Source: Clostridia bacterium
Lineage (GTDB): Bacteria; Bacillota; Clostridia; Oscillospirales; CAG-382
DNA length: 33,152 bases
NCBI GenBank assembly: GCA_017396825.1
Contig: JAFQKR010000066.1
Span: 1 to 33,152 of the forward strand
Direction of reading: 5' to 3'
Positions 1 to 9,745 of this stretch are shown here, one piece after another; position 1 is the first letter of the stretch, and each line of letters begins with the position of its first letter. The notes beneath the pieces were generated by a model. It had not been told where the DNA came from. It saw only the letters and a list, made by a program, of their open reading frames with translations, and ran no database searches. The translations under genes and the position numbers were made by a program.

Positions 1-66
1 AAAAGCATCAGCCAAAGCTTTGGTAGTAATGCGTTCCATATTGTCGGGACGAACATTGCATTCCAT
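1..66 (-). CDS. N-terminal fragment of an unidentified protein, cut by the window edge
   Basis: Only the first 22 codons are inside the window, reading leftwards from an ATG at 66-64; they begin MECNVRPDNMERITTKALAD. The frame is open to the edge. A G-rich stretch (GGGGG) lies about 11 bases upstream of the ATG, and a perfect consensus promoter sits at 137-109, so this is very probably a real gene start. The fragment is too short to name. The Asn-Met-Glu-Arg-Ile-Thr-Thr-Lys stretch faintly recalls the segment preceding the ATP pyrophosphatase domain of GMP synthase-like proteins, but that is a guess from memory. It lies downstream of the CofE-like gene but has its own promoter. Confidence 0.6.
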   Translation of the reverse strand, partial: MECNVRPDNMERITTKALADAF

Positions 67-108
67 AATAAAACAAACCCCCAAACTATCATTTTTCATT
101 ATGCAAGA

Positions 109-137
109 ATTATAATACAATCCCGCCCGATTGTCAA
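109..137 (-). promoter_or_regulatory. Consensus sigma-A promoter for the left-edge gene
   Basis: On the minus strand TTGACA (137-132) and TATAAT (114-109) are separated by exactly 17 bases, a perfect match to the housekeeping consensus. Transcription would start near 102 and leave a leader of about 35 bases before the ATG at 66. The -35 box lies inside the terminator hairpin of the upstream gene. Confidence 0.85.
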
Positions 138-150
138 CAATCGGACGGGA
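121..150 (-). terminator. Rho-independent terminator of the CofE-like gene
   Basis: A 14-base-pair inverted repeat (arms 121-134 and 137-150, loop CA) lies 39 bases past the stop codon of the minus-strand gene. Position 126/145 is a C-A mismatch if read on the plus strand but a G-U wobble on the minus strand, so the hairpin fits minus-strand RNA better. The tail that follows (TTGTATTATAATT) is T-rich rather than pure T. Confidence 0.7.
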
Positions 151-188
151 AAATATTGCAAAAAATTTCTTCAAATTGTATGAAAAAG

Positions 189-1379
189 TTAGTCGGTAAA
201 GTTATCAAAGTAGCCCTGAACGAGAACAACGGGTGTGCCCTTGTCACCGCTACCACTGGTAAGGTCGCAAAGAGAACCGATGAGGTCGGTAAGTTGTCTG
301 GGGGTAGTGCCCTGAGAAGCCATGTTACCAACAAGATTATCGTTCTTTGCCTTTATACTTGCGGAGATAGCGTTCTTAAGAGCCTCACCGGAAAGGTCTT
401 TAAAGTCGTTGTCTGCAAGGTACTTGAGTTTAAGCTCGTTAGGAGTACCAACGAGACCGCTTGTGTAAGCAGGAGAAACAACCGGGTCAGCAAGCTCCCA
501 GATCTTACCCTGAGGATCCTTAAAGGCGCCGTCACCGTAAACCATGACCTCAACGTGCTTACCGGTTTTTTCAAGCACCTTTGCCTGTATACCTTCAACA
601 AGGTCAAAGCATTCCTTAGGGAAAAGCTTAATTGTGTCTTCGGTAGCCTTGTTAGAACCGAGAAGACCGTACTTTGCATTATATCCGCTGCCGTTTACGG
701 ATGCGTTAAGTATATCGTCAAGGCTGCAAACAACTTTAGCGCCGCCTTCAAGCAGTAAACGCTTTGTTCTCTTGCGGGTGTGGATATCACAGTTAATAAT
801 GTGGTCTGCATAAGGGAGTATGCTCTTTGCCTGATTGGCAAATACTATCTCAGCCTCAGCACCCGCAGAGGTGATGATATCGGTATAATATTTAACGTAG
901 TCAACGCCGGTAAACTCGTGAACGTTGTCACCGAACAGTTCGCGGTACTTTGAGAGAGAAAGCACGTCGCTGTAAGGGTTAACGCCTGCATCGTCAAGTT
1001 GATCATAGGTAAGAAGAGCGTTACCAACCTCGTCGCTGGGGTAGCTGAGCATAAGCACAACCTTCTTAGCGCCCATAGCTATACCCTTAAGGCATATAGC
1101 AAAACGGTTACGGGAAAGGATGGGGAAAATAACGCCGACAGTGCCGCCGCCAAGCTTAGCCTTAACATCCTCGGCAATAGCGTCAACGGTTGCATAGTTG
1201 CCTTGCGCCCTTGCAACGATGGACTCTGTTATGGCAATAACATCTCTATCGCGCAACTTAAAGCCTTCATATTCAGCAGCTTCGATAACGCTGGAGGAAA
1301 CAATATCAACCAAATCATCGCCTGCTCTGATGATGGGGCAACGGATATCTCTGGAACAAGTGCCAACTCTTCTTTCCAT
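189..1379 (-). CDS. Coenzyme F420-0:L-glutamate ligase (CofE)-like family protein
   Basis: This 396-residue protein resembles the F420_ligase family, whose archetype CofE adds glutamate to coenzyme F420-0 in a GTP-dependent reaction. The visible match is the N-terminal segment with IIRAGDDLVDIV (about residues 15-27) followed by RDRDVIAITESIVARAQG (about 44-61), the pattern CofE proteins use around the nucleotide and metal site. The rest is longer than archaeal CofE (about 250 residues), as is usual for clostridial relatives of unknown substrate. A GAAGGTG Shine-Dalgarno sequence precedes the ATG. It forms a single-gene unit with promoter 1484-1456 and terminator 150-121. No F420 biosynthesis or F420-dependent gene is visible nearby, so the real substrate is open. 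Family assignment is fairly firm; function is not. Confidence 0.75.
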   Translation of the reverse strand: MERRVGTCSRDIRCPIIRAGDDLVDIVSSSVIEAAEYEGFKLRDRDVIAITESIVARAQGNYATVDAIAEDVKAKLGGGTVGVIFPILSRNRFAICLKGIAMGAKKVVLMLSYPSDEVGNALLTYDQLDDAGVNPYSDVLSLSKYRELFGDNVHEFTGVDYVKYYTDIITSAGAEAEIVFANQAKSILPYADHIINCDIHTRKRTKRLLLEGGAKVVCSLDDILNASVNGSGYNAKYGLLGSNKATEDTIKLFPKECFDLVEGIQAKVLEKTGKHVEVMVYGDGAFKDPQGKIWELADPVVSPAYTSGLVGTPNELKLKYLADNDFKDLSGEALKNAISASIKAKNDNLVGNMASQGTTPRQLTDLIGSLCDLTSGSGDKGTPVVLVQGYFDNFTD

Positions 1380-1455
1380 AAAAACACCTTCGTTATGTAA
1401 AATTTAACGTCAAATGGCAGTAGCACGTATCCTACCGCACTTCAACACAATTTAT

Positions 1456-1484
1456 ATTATACAATCATATTAAGACTCTTGCAA
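1456..1484 (-). promoter_or_regulatory. Promoter of the CofE-like gene
   Basis: TTGCAA (1484-1479) and TATAAT (1461-1456) on the minus strand are 17 bases apart, giving a leader of roughly 70 bases before the ATG at 1379. No stable leader hairpin was seen. The rest of the 1380-1654 gap holds this promoter and the opposing one at 1589. Confidence 0.7.
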
Positions 1485-1588
1485 GTAAAATTTTTCAAAA
1501 ATTATAATAAAATTTAGTCCATTATCGGTCTTGTTTTTGTTTTTTTTGTAGTTAATGTCCTATTCCCTTGATCAAAGATAAAAAAATA

Positions 1589-1617
1589 TTGTAATTTTTA
1601 GTTTTATATGGTAATAT
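1589..1617 (+). promoter_or_regulatory. Probable promoter of the VanY-yqeG-prmA-ligA operon
   Basis: TTGTAA (1589-1594) and TAATAT (1612-1617) with a 17-base spacer lie about 40 bases upstream of the first ATG of the operon. The match is only moderate (TAATAT instead of TATAAT), but the region is AT-rich and no better candidate is visible. Confidence 0.5.
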
Positions 1618-1654
1618 TACAATAAGTATACGTTAGTGACAATGGGAGAACGAG

Positions 1655-2581
1655 ATGATGAAAAATATATTGGTTTTATTACTTTGTGCTGCTCTTTCCG
1701 CATCCTTTTGCGCCTGCACCGAAATAGGGGTTGAGAACAGCAATGAAACTGAAAGCGCTGAACAGAGCAGCTCGGTTGTTGACAGCACCGTGTCGAGTGC
1801 AGACACCGAAACCAGCGAGGACAGCAATGAAAGCTCTAACGTTATAATCGATGATAGCAGTGCGCCGGACGTTACAATCGATAACAGCAGTACCGTTGAT
1901 GTTAAATATACCACCACCGACGACTATTCTTATGCCGTTACCCTGAGTACTGAAGAACTTGATGCCATAAATGCAGGCTCCGGCAGAGAGTTTATGATAT
2001 TGGTTAACAAGGAAAATAAGTTATCCGACGATTATGTACCTCAAAATCTTGTTGACGTGAGGAACACACGCAAAGACCGCGCTCCCGGTAAAATGGTAGA
2101 GACTGCCGAAATAGCTCTTTACGCTTTTCTTAAAGAAGCGGCATACTACGGATACGGTGATGTTACCGTCACCAGTGCGTACAGAAGCATTTCTTATCAA
2201 CATTCGTTATTTTATAATAAGTATGTACCGCAAGAGATGGCAAAGGGATTGGATAGAGAAAGCGCGATAGCGGCAGCATCAAAATACTCTGCGTTTCCCG
2301 GTACAAGTGAGCATCATACAGGGCTTTGTGTTGATATGCACAACCTTTCGGCGGCAAGTCAAACCTTCGGCTCTACACCTGCCGCAAAATGGCTTGCGTC
2401 AAACGCGCATCGCTTTGGGTTCATCCTACGCTTTCCCCAAGGAAAGGATGATATAACCGGATATATGTGGGAGCCTTGGCATTTCCGTTTTGTTGGCGTG
2501 CATTATGCTACCGAAATATACGAAAGTGGGCTTTGTTTTGAAGAGTATTTGGCGGCTGATAACGAAGCAGAGGTGGGATGA
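1655..2581 (+). CDS. D-alanyl-D-alanine carboxypeptidase, VanY family lipoprotein
   Basis: This 308-residue protein is a predicted exported zinc peptidase that trims the terminal D-Ala of peptidoglycan stem peptides. It begins with a lipoprotein signal (hydrophobic 4-18, candidate lipid Cys21, possibly Cys19), followed by a low-complexity Ser/Glu/Asp/Thr linker (about 25-90) that would hold the enzyme away from the membrane. The VanY domain follows: SAYRS near 174-178, SEHHTGLCVD at 218-227 (zinc ligands His220 and Asp227), and EPWHFRFVG at 273-281 (catalytic Glu273, zinc ligand His276). All expected catalytic residues are present. GGGAG lies 6 bases before the ATG at 1655; a second ATG follows directly. 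The stop overlaps the start of yqeG (ATGA). No van resistance genes are nearby, so a role in ordinary wall turnover is inferred. Confidence 0.88.
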   Translation: MMKNILVLLLCAALSASFCACTEIGVENSNETESAEQSSSVVDSTVSSADTETSEDSNESSNVIIDDSSAPDVTIDNSSTVDVKYTTTDDYSYAVTLSTEELDAINAGSGREFMILVNKENKLSDDYVPQNLVDVRNTRKDRAPGKMVETAEIALYAFLKEAAYYGYGDVTVTSAYRSISYQHSLFYNKYVPQEMAKGLDRESAIAAASKYSAFPGTSEHHTGLCVDMHNLSAASQTFGSTPAAKWLASNAHRFGFILRFPQGKDDITGYMWEPWHFRFVGVHYATEIYESGLCFEEYLAADNEAEVG

Positions 2582-3092
2582 TGAGTTGGCTTGACAAGTT
2601 CACTCCCGACTGTATGGAGAAGGACATAAGTGCATACCCTCCACAGTTTTTTCTTAATAAGAGCATTGACCGCGTGGTTTTTGATTTGGATAACACCATA
2701 GCTCCTTACGACAAGGCATTGCCTGACGAAAAGGCAATAGCTTACATACGTTCACTGCAAGGAGCAGGGATAGAGGTTATGCTTGTTTCCAATAACGAAA
2801 AAGAGCGTGTTGATGTGTTCAATGAGGGCCTTGGGCTTTTTGCGGTGCATAAGGCGGGTAAACCGGGCATAAAAGGCATACAGGCTTGCCTTGAGCAATC
2901 TAAGAATAAAGGCAAGGCGGCTTTTGTTGGCGACCAGATATTTACGGATTGTCTTGCGGCACGCCGTGCAGGTCTTCCTTGTTTTTTGGTAGACCCCATA
3001 CAGCCTAAGGAAAGTCTGTTTTTTAAACTGAAAAGATTGGGTGAAAAGCCCTTTGTACGGAGATATAAAAGAAAGGCGGCAAAGAATAGACA

Positions 3093-3096
<4 letters not shown>
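2578..3096 (+). CDS. yqeG: YqeG family HAD IIIA-type phosphatase
   Basis: This 172-residue protein belongs to the HAD superfamily, YqeG branch, found across Firmicutes; related mitochondrial enzymes dephosphorylate phosphatidylglycerophosphate, but the bacterial substrate is not settled. Motif I is FDLDNT with Asp36 and Asp38, motif II is SNN (71-73), and motif IV is VGDQIFTD (117-124). The C-terminus is strongly basic (RRYKRKAAKNR), which could contact membrane or RNA. The ATG at 2578 overlaps the stop of the previous gene by four bases; an ATG immediately after it (2581) is an alternative start. It overlaps prmA by four bases at its end, so it is translationally coupled on both sides. Confidence 0.9.
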
Positions 3097-5995
<2,899 letters not shown>

Positions 5996-6025
5996 AAAAA
6001 GACGGCAGAATGCCGTCTTTTTTTG
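5996..6025. terminator. Bidirectional terminator between ligA and the Cys-rich peptide gene
   Basis: A 12-bp stem (AAAAAGACGGCA / TGCCGTCTTTTT) with a GAA loop and runs of A on the left and T on the right can end transcription from both sides: ligA from the left and the small minus-strand gene from the right. Confidence 0.9.
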
Positions 6026-6042
6026 TTTAACTTATGTCGGGA

Positions 6043-6129
6043 TTAGCCACAGCAGCAAACAATGATAATTGCGATCAAAATGATGATCCAACAGCTGTTG
6101 TTACCAAAGAACGAATCAAAGCAGCCCAT
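6043..6129 (-). CDS. Very small Cys-rich hydrophobic peptide (28 aa)
   Basis: An ORF below usual annotation limits encodes 28 residues: a polar head with GCFDSFFGNNSC, an unbroken hydrophobic run WIIILIAIIIV (14-24), and a CCCG C-terminus. A textbook Shine-Dalgarno sequence (AAGGAGG) lies 7 bases before the ATG at 6129, and a terminator follows the stop by about 20 bases, so expression is likely. The layout resembles tiny Cys-rich membrane peptides annotated in many Firmicutes (YjcZ-like or HCB-type), several tied to sporulation, but the function is unknown. No convincing sigma-A promoter is visible upstream; a CATAAGAT motif near 6157-6150 might instead be read by a sporulation sigma factor, which is weak evidence. 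Confidence 0.7.
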   Translation of the reverse strand: MGCFDSFFGNNSCWIIILIAIIIVCCCG

Positions 6130-6255
6130 CGCTAAACCTCCTTCCATGCTACATCTTATGTCCGTGGTATCCTTTGTGTTACACGGTGGAGATGGACTTG
6201 TCAAAATATACATAAGAAGTGAGTAAAAGAAAGTAAAATATTTTAAAAAAGCATA

Positions 6256-6284
6256 TAGACAAACGGCGTTTTTTTTGGTAAAAT
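6256..6284 (+). promoter_or_regulatory. Promoter of the oadG-oadB operon
   Basis: TAGACA (6256-6261) and TAAAAT (6279-6284) are separated by 17 bases, the spacer containing a run of eight T. The predicted leader is about 80 bases and includes a weak imperfect hairpin at 6305-6336. Confidence 0.6.
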
Positions 6285-6370
6285 CATCATTAAAGAAATA
6301 ATTGGGGAAGTAAGGCGTTTTTATGCCGTGCTTTCCAAAACGATTTTATGAAATGAGGAGGAATTGTTCT

Positions 6371-6793
6371 ATGCCCCTTATGCACTTTTTGAACAGCGCC
6401 AGCAGCGTAGACGTCAGCAGTGAAGCAGCTGCAAATGCAGAAGTTACTCTTACCGACGCTCTCGGTTATTCCGGTCTCGGTGTAGGTATCGTTTTCGCTG
6501 TACTCGTTGTGCTTATGGCATTCATTGCATTGATGTCCGCTTTACTTAGGGGAAGTGATAAGCCCAAGGCTGCACCCGCTCCCAAGGCTGAAAAGCCCGC
6601 TCCCGCCCCTGCTCCCGTTAGTAAGGTTGAGGAATCTGTTCCCGTTTCCGCTCCTGACGGTGCCATGTACGTTACCCTTGATGGCAAGAAGCATACCGTT
6701 ACCGTAGTGGAAAAGGTTCCGCAGTTTACCGTAAAGCTCGGCGGTAAGGTTCACTCCGTTGACGTAGAGCCTGTAGAGGAGGTTGTAGAATAA
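6371..6793 (+). CDS. oadG: OadG-like gamma subunit of a sodium-pumping decarboxylase
   Basis: This 140-residue protein has the OadG layout: a short N-terminus, one membrane helix (about 33-58) and an Ala/Pro/Lys-rich linker (62-83). In known complexes the gamma subunit holds the cytoplasmic carboxyltransferase on the membrane beta subunit. The C-terminus is odd: VTLDGKKHTVTVVE (101-114) and VKLGGKVHSVDVE (121-133) form two similar copies of a motif recalling the strand segment before biotin carrier domains, but no biotin-accepting AMKM motif follows. The ATG at 6371 is chosen because GAGGAGG lies 9 bases before it; an in-frame ATG at 6323 has no such site. The stop overlaps oadB by one base (TAATG). 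Confidence 0.75.
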   Translation: MPLMHFLNSASSVDVSSEAAANAEVTLTDALGYSGLGVGIVFAVLVVLMAFIALMSALLRGSDKPKAAPAPKAEKPAPAPAPVSKVEESVPVSAPDGAMYVTLDGKKHTVTVVEKVPQFTVKLGGKVHSVDVEPVEEVVE

Positions 6794-7983
6794 TGAATGT
6801 AGGTCAGATTTTAACAAACCTTTGGGAAAGCTCGGGCTTTGCGGCTTTACAGTGGGAATCCTACGTGATGATCGTTATCTCCTGCGTTCTCCTTTATCTT
6901 GGTATAGTAAAAAAGTTTGAGCCCCTTTTGCTCATAGGCATAGCCTTCGGTATGCTTATATCCAACCTTTCTCTTGTTGAAGGTAACGCTCTTTATCACG
7001 CTGACTGGTGGGTTGGCGAGGATGCGGTTGCCAACGGCGTAAACTACGGTCAGGTCCTCAGAAAGGGTGGCTTTGTAGATATTCTTTACATAGGCGTTAA
7101 GACCGGTATTTATCCCTCCCTTATATTTATGGGCGTTGGCGCAATGACCGATTTCGGTCCCATGATAGCAAACGCTAAGAGCATGCTCCTCGGTGCGGCA
7201 GCACAGGTTGGTGTTTACGTTGCTTTCTTCCTTGCGATACTTCTTGGCTTCAGCGGTACCGAAGCGGCTTCCATTGGTATAATCGGCGGCGCAGACGGCC
7301 CTACCGCTATTTGGCTTACCAAGAGCCTTGCTCCTCATCTTCTCGCGCCCATAGCCGTTGCGGCTTACTCTTACATGGCGCTTATCCCTATGATACAGCC
7401 TCCCATTATGCGCGCATTTACCACTAAAAAGGAACGCAGCGTAAAGATGGAACAGCTTCGTAACGTTTCCAAGGCAGAAAAGATAATATTCCCCATCGCA
7501 GTTACTGTTATCACCTGCCTCTTCCTTCCCTCTGTTGCATCGCTTCTCGGCTGCCTCATGTTCGGTAACCTTCTCAGAGAATGCGGTGTTACCGAAAGAC
7601 TTTCTGACACTGTTCAGAATGCCCTTATGAACATCGTTACCATCTTCCTCAGCATTTCCGTTGGTGCTACCGCGGTTGGTAGCAGCTTCCTTGCTCTTGA
7701 TACCCTCAAGATCATCGGCCTTGGTCTTATGGCGTTCTGCTTTGCAACTGCAGGCGGCGTTCTCTTCGGTAAGGTTATGTATAAGCTTTCCGGCGGTAAG
7801 ATCAATCCTCTTATCGGTTCCGCAGGTGTTTCAGCGGTTCCTATGGCGGCGCGAGTTGCACAGCTTGAAGGCGCAAAGGCTAACCCCTCCAACTTCTTGC
7901 TTATGCATGCAATGGGTCCTAACGTAGCAGGCGTTATCGGTTCTGCTGTTGCAGCGGGCTTCCTTATGGCAGTGTTTGGTTAA
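6793..7983 (+). CDS. oadB: Sodium ion-translocating decarboxylase, beta subunit
   Basis: OadB is the membrane pump that decarboxylates carboxybiotin and exports sodium ions. The 396-residue protein is strongly hydrophobic with about nine to eleven membrane segments and carries the family signature GIIGGADGPTAIW with the conserved Asp168, plus NPLIGSAGVSAVP and the C-terminal MGPNVAGVIGSAVAAG block. Length matches the family. It starts one base inside the oadG stop. No alpha (carboxyltransferase) subunit or biotin carrier is encoded in the window, so the substrate (oxaloacetate, methylmalonyl-CoA, malonate or glutaconyl-CoA) cannot be told from here. A terminator follows at 7995. Confidence 0.93.
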   Translation: MNVGQILTNLWESSGFAALQWESYVMIVISCVLLYLGIVKKFEPLLLIGIAFGMLISNLSLVEGNALYHADWWVGEDAVANGVNYGQVLRKGGFVDILYIGVKTGIYPSLIFMGVGAMTDFGPMIANAKSMLLGAAAQVGVYVAFFLAILLGFSGTEAASIGIIGGADGPTAIWLTKSLAPHLLAPIAVAAYSYMALIPMIQPPIMRAFTTKKERSVKMEQLRNVSKAEKIIFPIAVTVITCLFLPSVASLLGCLMFGNLLRECGVTERLSDTVQNALMNIVTIFLSISVGATAVGSSFLALDTLKIIGLGLMAFCFATAGGVLFGKVMYKLSGGKINPLIGSAGVSAVPMAARVAQLEGAKANPSNFLLMHAMGPNVAGVIGSAVAAGFLMAVFG

Positions 7984-7994
7984 TAAAACTATTA

Positions 7995-8026
7995 ATAGAC
8001 AGGCGCAAAAACGCCTGTCTATTTTG
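7995..8026 (+). terminator. Terminator after oadB
   Basis: An 11-bp stem (ATAGACAGGCG / CGCCTGTCTAT) with loop CAAAAA, followed by TTTGC. It separates oadB from the lipoprotein gene whose ribosome binding site begins at 8033. Confidence 0.8.
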
Positions 8027-8046
8027 CAAATCAGGAGTAATTGTTT

Positions 8047-9573
8047 ATGAAACGTATCTTATGTATTCTTTTATCCCTTGTTCTTCTTATCGGCTTTGCC
8101 GCTTGCGGTGAAGCAGAAAACGTACCCGACAGTTCCGAAAGCACTGATAGCTTTACCGGTTCTTCTGAAGAGGGAAGCAGTGCGGAAGGTTCTGAGTATT
8201 CTTCCGAGGCAGAAAACGGTGGCGAACGGTTTGATGAAGACGGTAATTATATACCCCTTAACTTTGATTTTCCTAAGATAATGAAGCTTACCCAGTGGGA
8301 TCTCAGTGAAAATATTTTACTTACTGGTGGCGGATCTGCACAACCTAAGAAAACCTTTGAGAGAAAGGTTGAGGCTATAATGCAAAATATTAAAAACGGC
8401 GGCTACAACACGGTTCTTTTGCAGATACGCCCCTTTGCCGACAGTTTTTATGAATCCGAGTACTATCCTCTCTCTTATTTTGTTACAGGCTCTTACGCTA
8501 ACCAAAGCGTAAAATATGATGCGGTGCAGATATTCGTTGAAGAGGCCCACAAGGCAGGTCTTTCAATTCACGGTTGGATAAACCCCATGCGCTGTATGAC
8601 CAGAAACGAGATAGAAAAGGTTACCGGTGACTGGGCTATTACTGATTGGTACAGCCACATGGGTGACGGCGGCGATATGAGTGAATATATGTTTGCCGGT
8701 ACCGACGCAGGCGGCACCGCGCGTCTTTATCTTAATCCGGCTTACGAGGATATCCGTAATCTTATAATAAACGGCGTTGACGAAATACTTACCAAATACA
8801 ACGTAGACGGCATATTTATGGACGACTATTTTTATCCCGAGGAGGTTAAAAATAAGACCGCCATCGATGAAAAGGCCTACGCTAACCGTACCGATGGCAG
8901 AACCACTCTCCACGAATTCAGATGCAATAACGTTAACACTTTGATAAAGGGCATCTATTCCAAGGTGAAAGAGCATGGTACTGATTATATATACGGTATA
9001 TCTCCCAACGGTGATATAACCCACGCTTTCAGCTCCGAATGTGCCGATATTTATACGTGGTGCTCTGAAACCGGATATTGTGACGTAATGTATCCCCAGT
9101 TCTATTACGGCATGATACACGGCAGAACCAGCATAAGCGCTTTGATGGAGCAGTGGAATAAGGTTCTCACCGAAAAGAGCATAAAGCTTGTACCCATCCT
9201 TACGGTTCACAAGGCGGGCGCCAACGACCAATGGGCGATAACCGATTTCGGTAAGGCAGAATGGACTAAATACAGCGACATAGTTTTTGAAAGCATGACC
9301 TATTTGCTTATAAACGAATATCGTCCGGTTGACGGTCTCGGCTTCTTCTGTTACGCGTATTTCTATGGCAATAAGCAGACCGAAGCTGTAAAGAAGGAGA
9401 TAGACGCTTTTACCCCTATATGGCCAGAATACGAAACTCTTATAGGGAAGGATAAGGCGGCCCTTAAAGCCTATTACAAAGAAATAGGTCTTGACCTTAA
9501 GATGTTGGGTCAGACCTGGGACGACAGACTTGAGGGTACAGGGATGTTCGACCCTCTGTTCAATATAGACTAA
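8047..9573 (+). CDS. Family 10-like glycosyl hydrolase lipoprotein (GHL10/YngK type)
   Basis: This 508-residue protein is a predicted surface lipoprotein with a TIM-barrel glycosidase domain of the GHL10 (DUF187, YngK) type, suspected to act on cell-wall or other glycans. Seen: lipoprotein signal with LIGFAAC and lipid Cys20, a Ser/Glu-rich linker (about 21-60), then family blocks YNTVLLQIRPFADSFY, LSIHGWINPMR, LNPAYEDIRNLIINGV and VDGIFMDDYFYP, the last holding the acidic pair expected at the active site. The ATG at 8047 is chosen because AGGAG lies 9 bases upstream; a TTG six bases earlier is too close. It follows the oadB terminator, so it is probably transcribed separately. The real substrate is unknown. 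Confidence 0.85.
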   Translation: MKRILCILLSLVLLIGFAACGEAENVPDSSESTDSFTGSSEEGSSAEGSEYSSEAENGGERFDEDGNYIPLNFDFPKIMKLTQWDLSENILLTGGGSAQPKKTFERKVEAIMQNIKNGGYNTVLLQIRPFADSFYESEYYPLSYFVTGSYANQSVKYDAVQIFVEEAHKAGLSIHGWINPMRCMTRNEIEKVTGDWAITDWYSHMGDGGDMSEYMFAGTDAGGTARLYLNPAYEDIRNLIINGVDEILTKYNVDGIFMDDYFYPEEVKNKTAIDEKAYANRTDGRTTLHEFRCNNVNTLIKGIYSKVKEHGTDYIYGISPNGDITHAFSSECADIYTWCSETGYCDVMYPQFYYGMIHGRTSISALMEQWNKVLTEKSIKLVPILTVHKAGANDQWAITDFGKAEWTKYSDIVFESMTYLLINEYRPVDGLGFFCYAYFYGNKQTEAVKKEIDAFTPIWPEYETLIGKDKAALKAYYKEIGLDLKMLGQTWDDRLEGTGMFDPLFNID

Positions 9574-9591
9574 GATTATATTTATAAGAAT

Positions 9592-9638
9592 AACCCCTTT
9601 CCGTTTGGATATACTATCCATTGGGAAAGGGGTTTGTT
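9592..9638 (+). terminator. Two-tier hairpin terminator after the glycosidase gene
   Basis: An outer 11-bp stem (arms 9592-9602 and 9624-9634) encloses an inner 6-bp stem (TGGATA 9606-9611, TATCCA 9615-9620). The tail is TGTTTT. The 3' outer arm contains the AAAGGGG that would serve as ribosome binding site for the small ORF at 9641. The hairpin could also stop transcripts of the minus-strand glycosylase gene. Confidence 0.7.
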
Positions 9639-9640
9639 TT

Positions 9641-9745
9641 ATGAAACGTTTAGTAAAAAAGGTGTTTGTTTGTCTGATTCCGTGTATATGTGTGGGTGCG
9701 TTTTTGCTTTTGTATACCTATATTTTCAACGGATTATTCGGCTAA
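9641..9745 (+). CDS. Possible 34-residue single-pass membrane peptide
   Basis: The ORF begins MKRLVKKVFVCLIPCICVGA and ends with a hydrophobic stretch and FNGLFG: a basic head, one membrane helix (about 8-27) and a short polar tail. AAAGGGG lies 8 bases before the ATG, inside the 3' arm of the preceding hairpin. The last 12 bases overlap the convergent DNA glycosylase gene. No promoter of its own is visible; expression would need read-through past the hairpin. I do not recognise a family. It may be a chance ORF. Confidence 0.4.
   Translation: MKRLVKKVFVCLIPCICVGAFLLLYTYIFNGLFG

Noticed and set aside
6305-6336. Leader hairpin before oadG as a riboswitch
   Set aside because: The stem is short and interrupted, with a G-U pair and a three-base internal loop; no known aptamer core.
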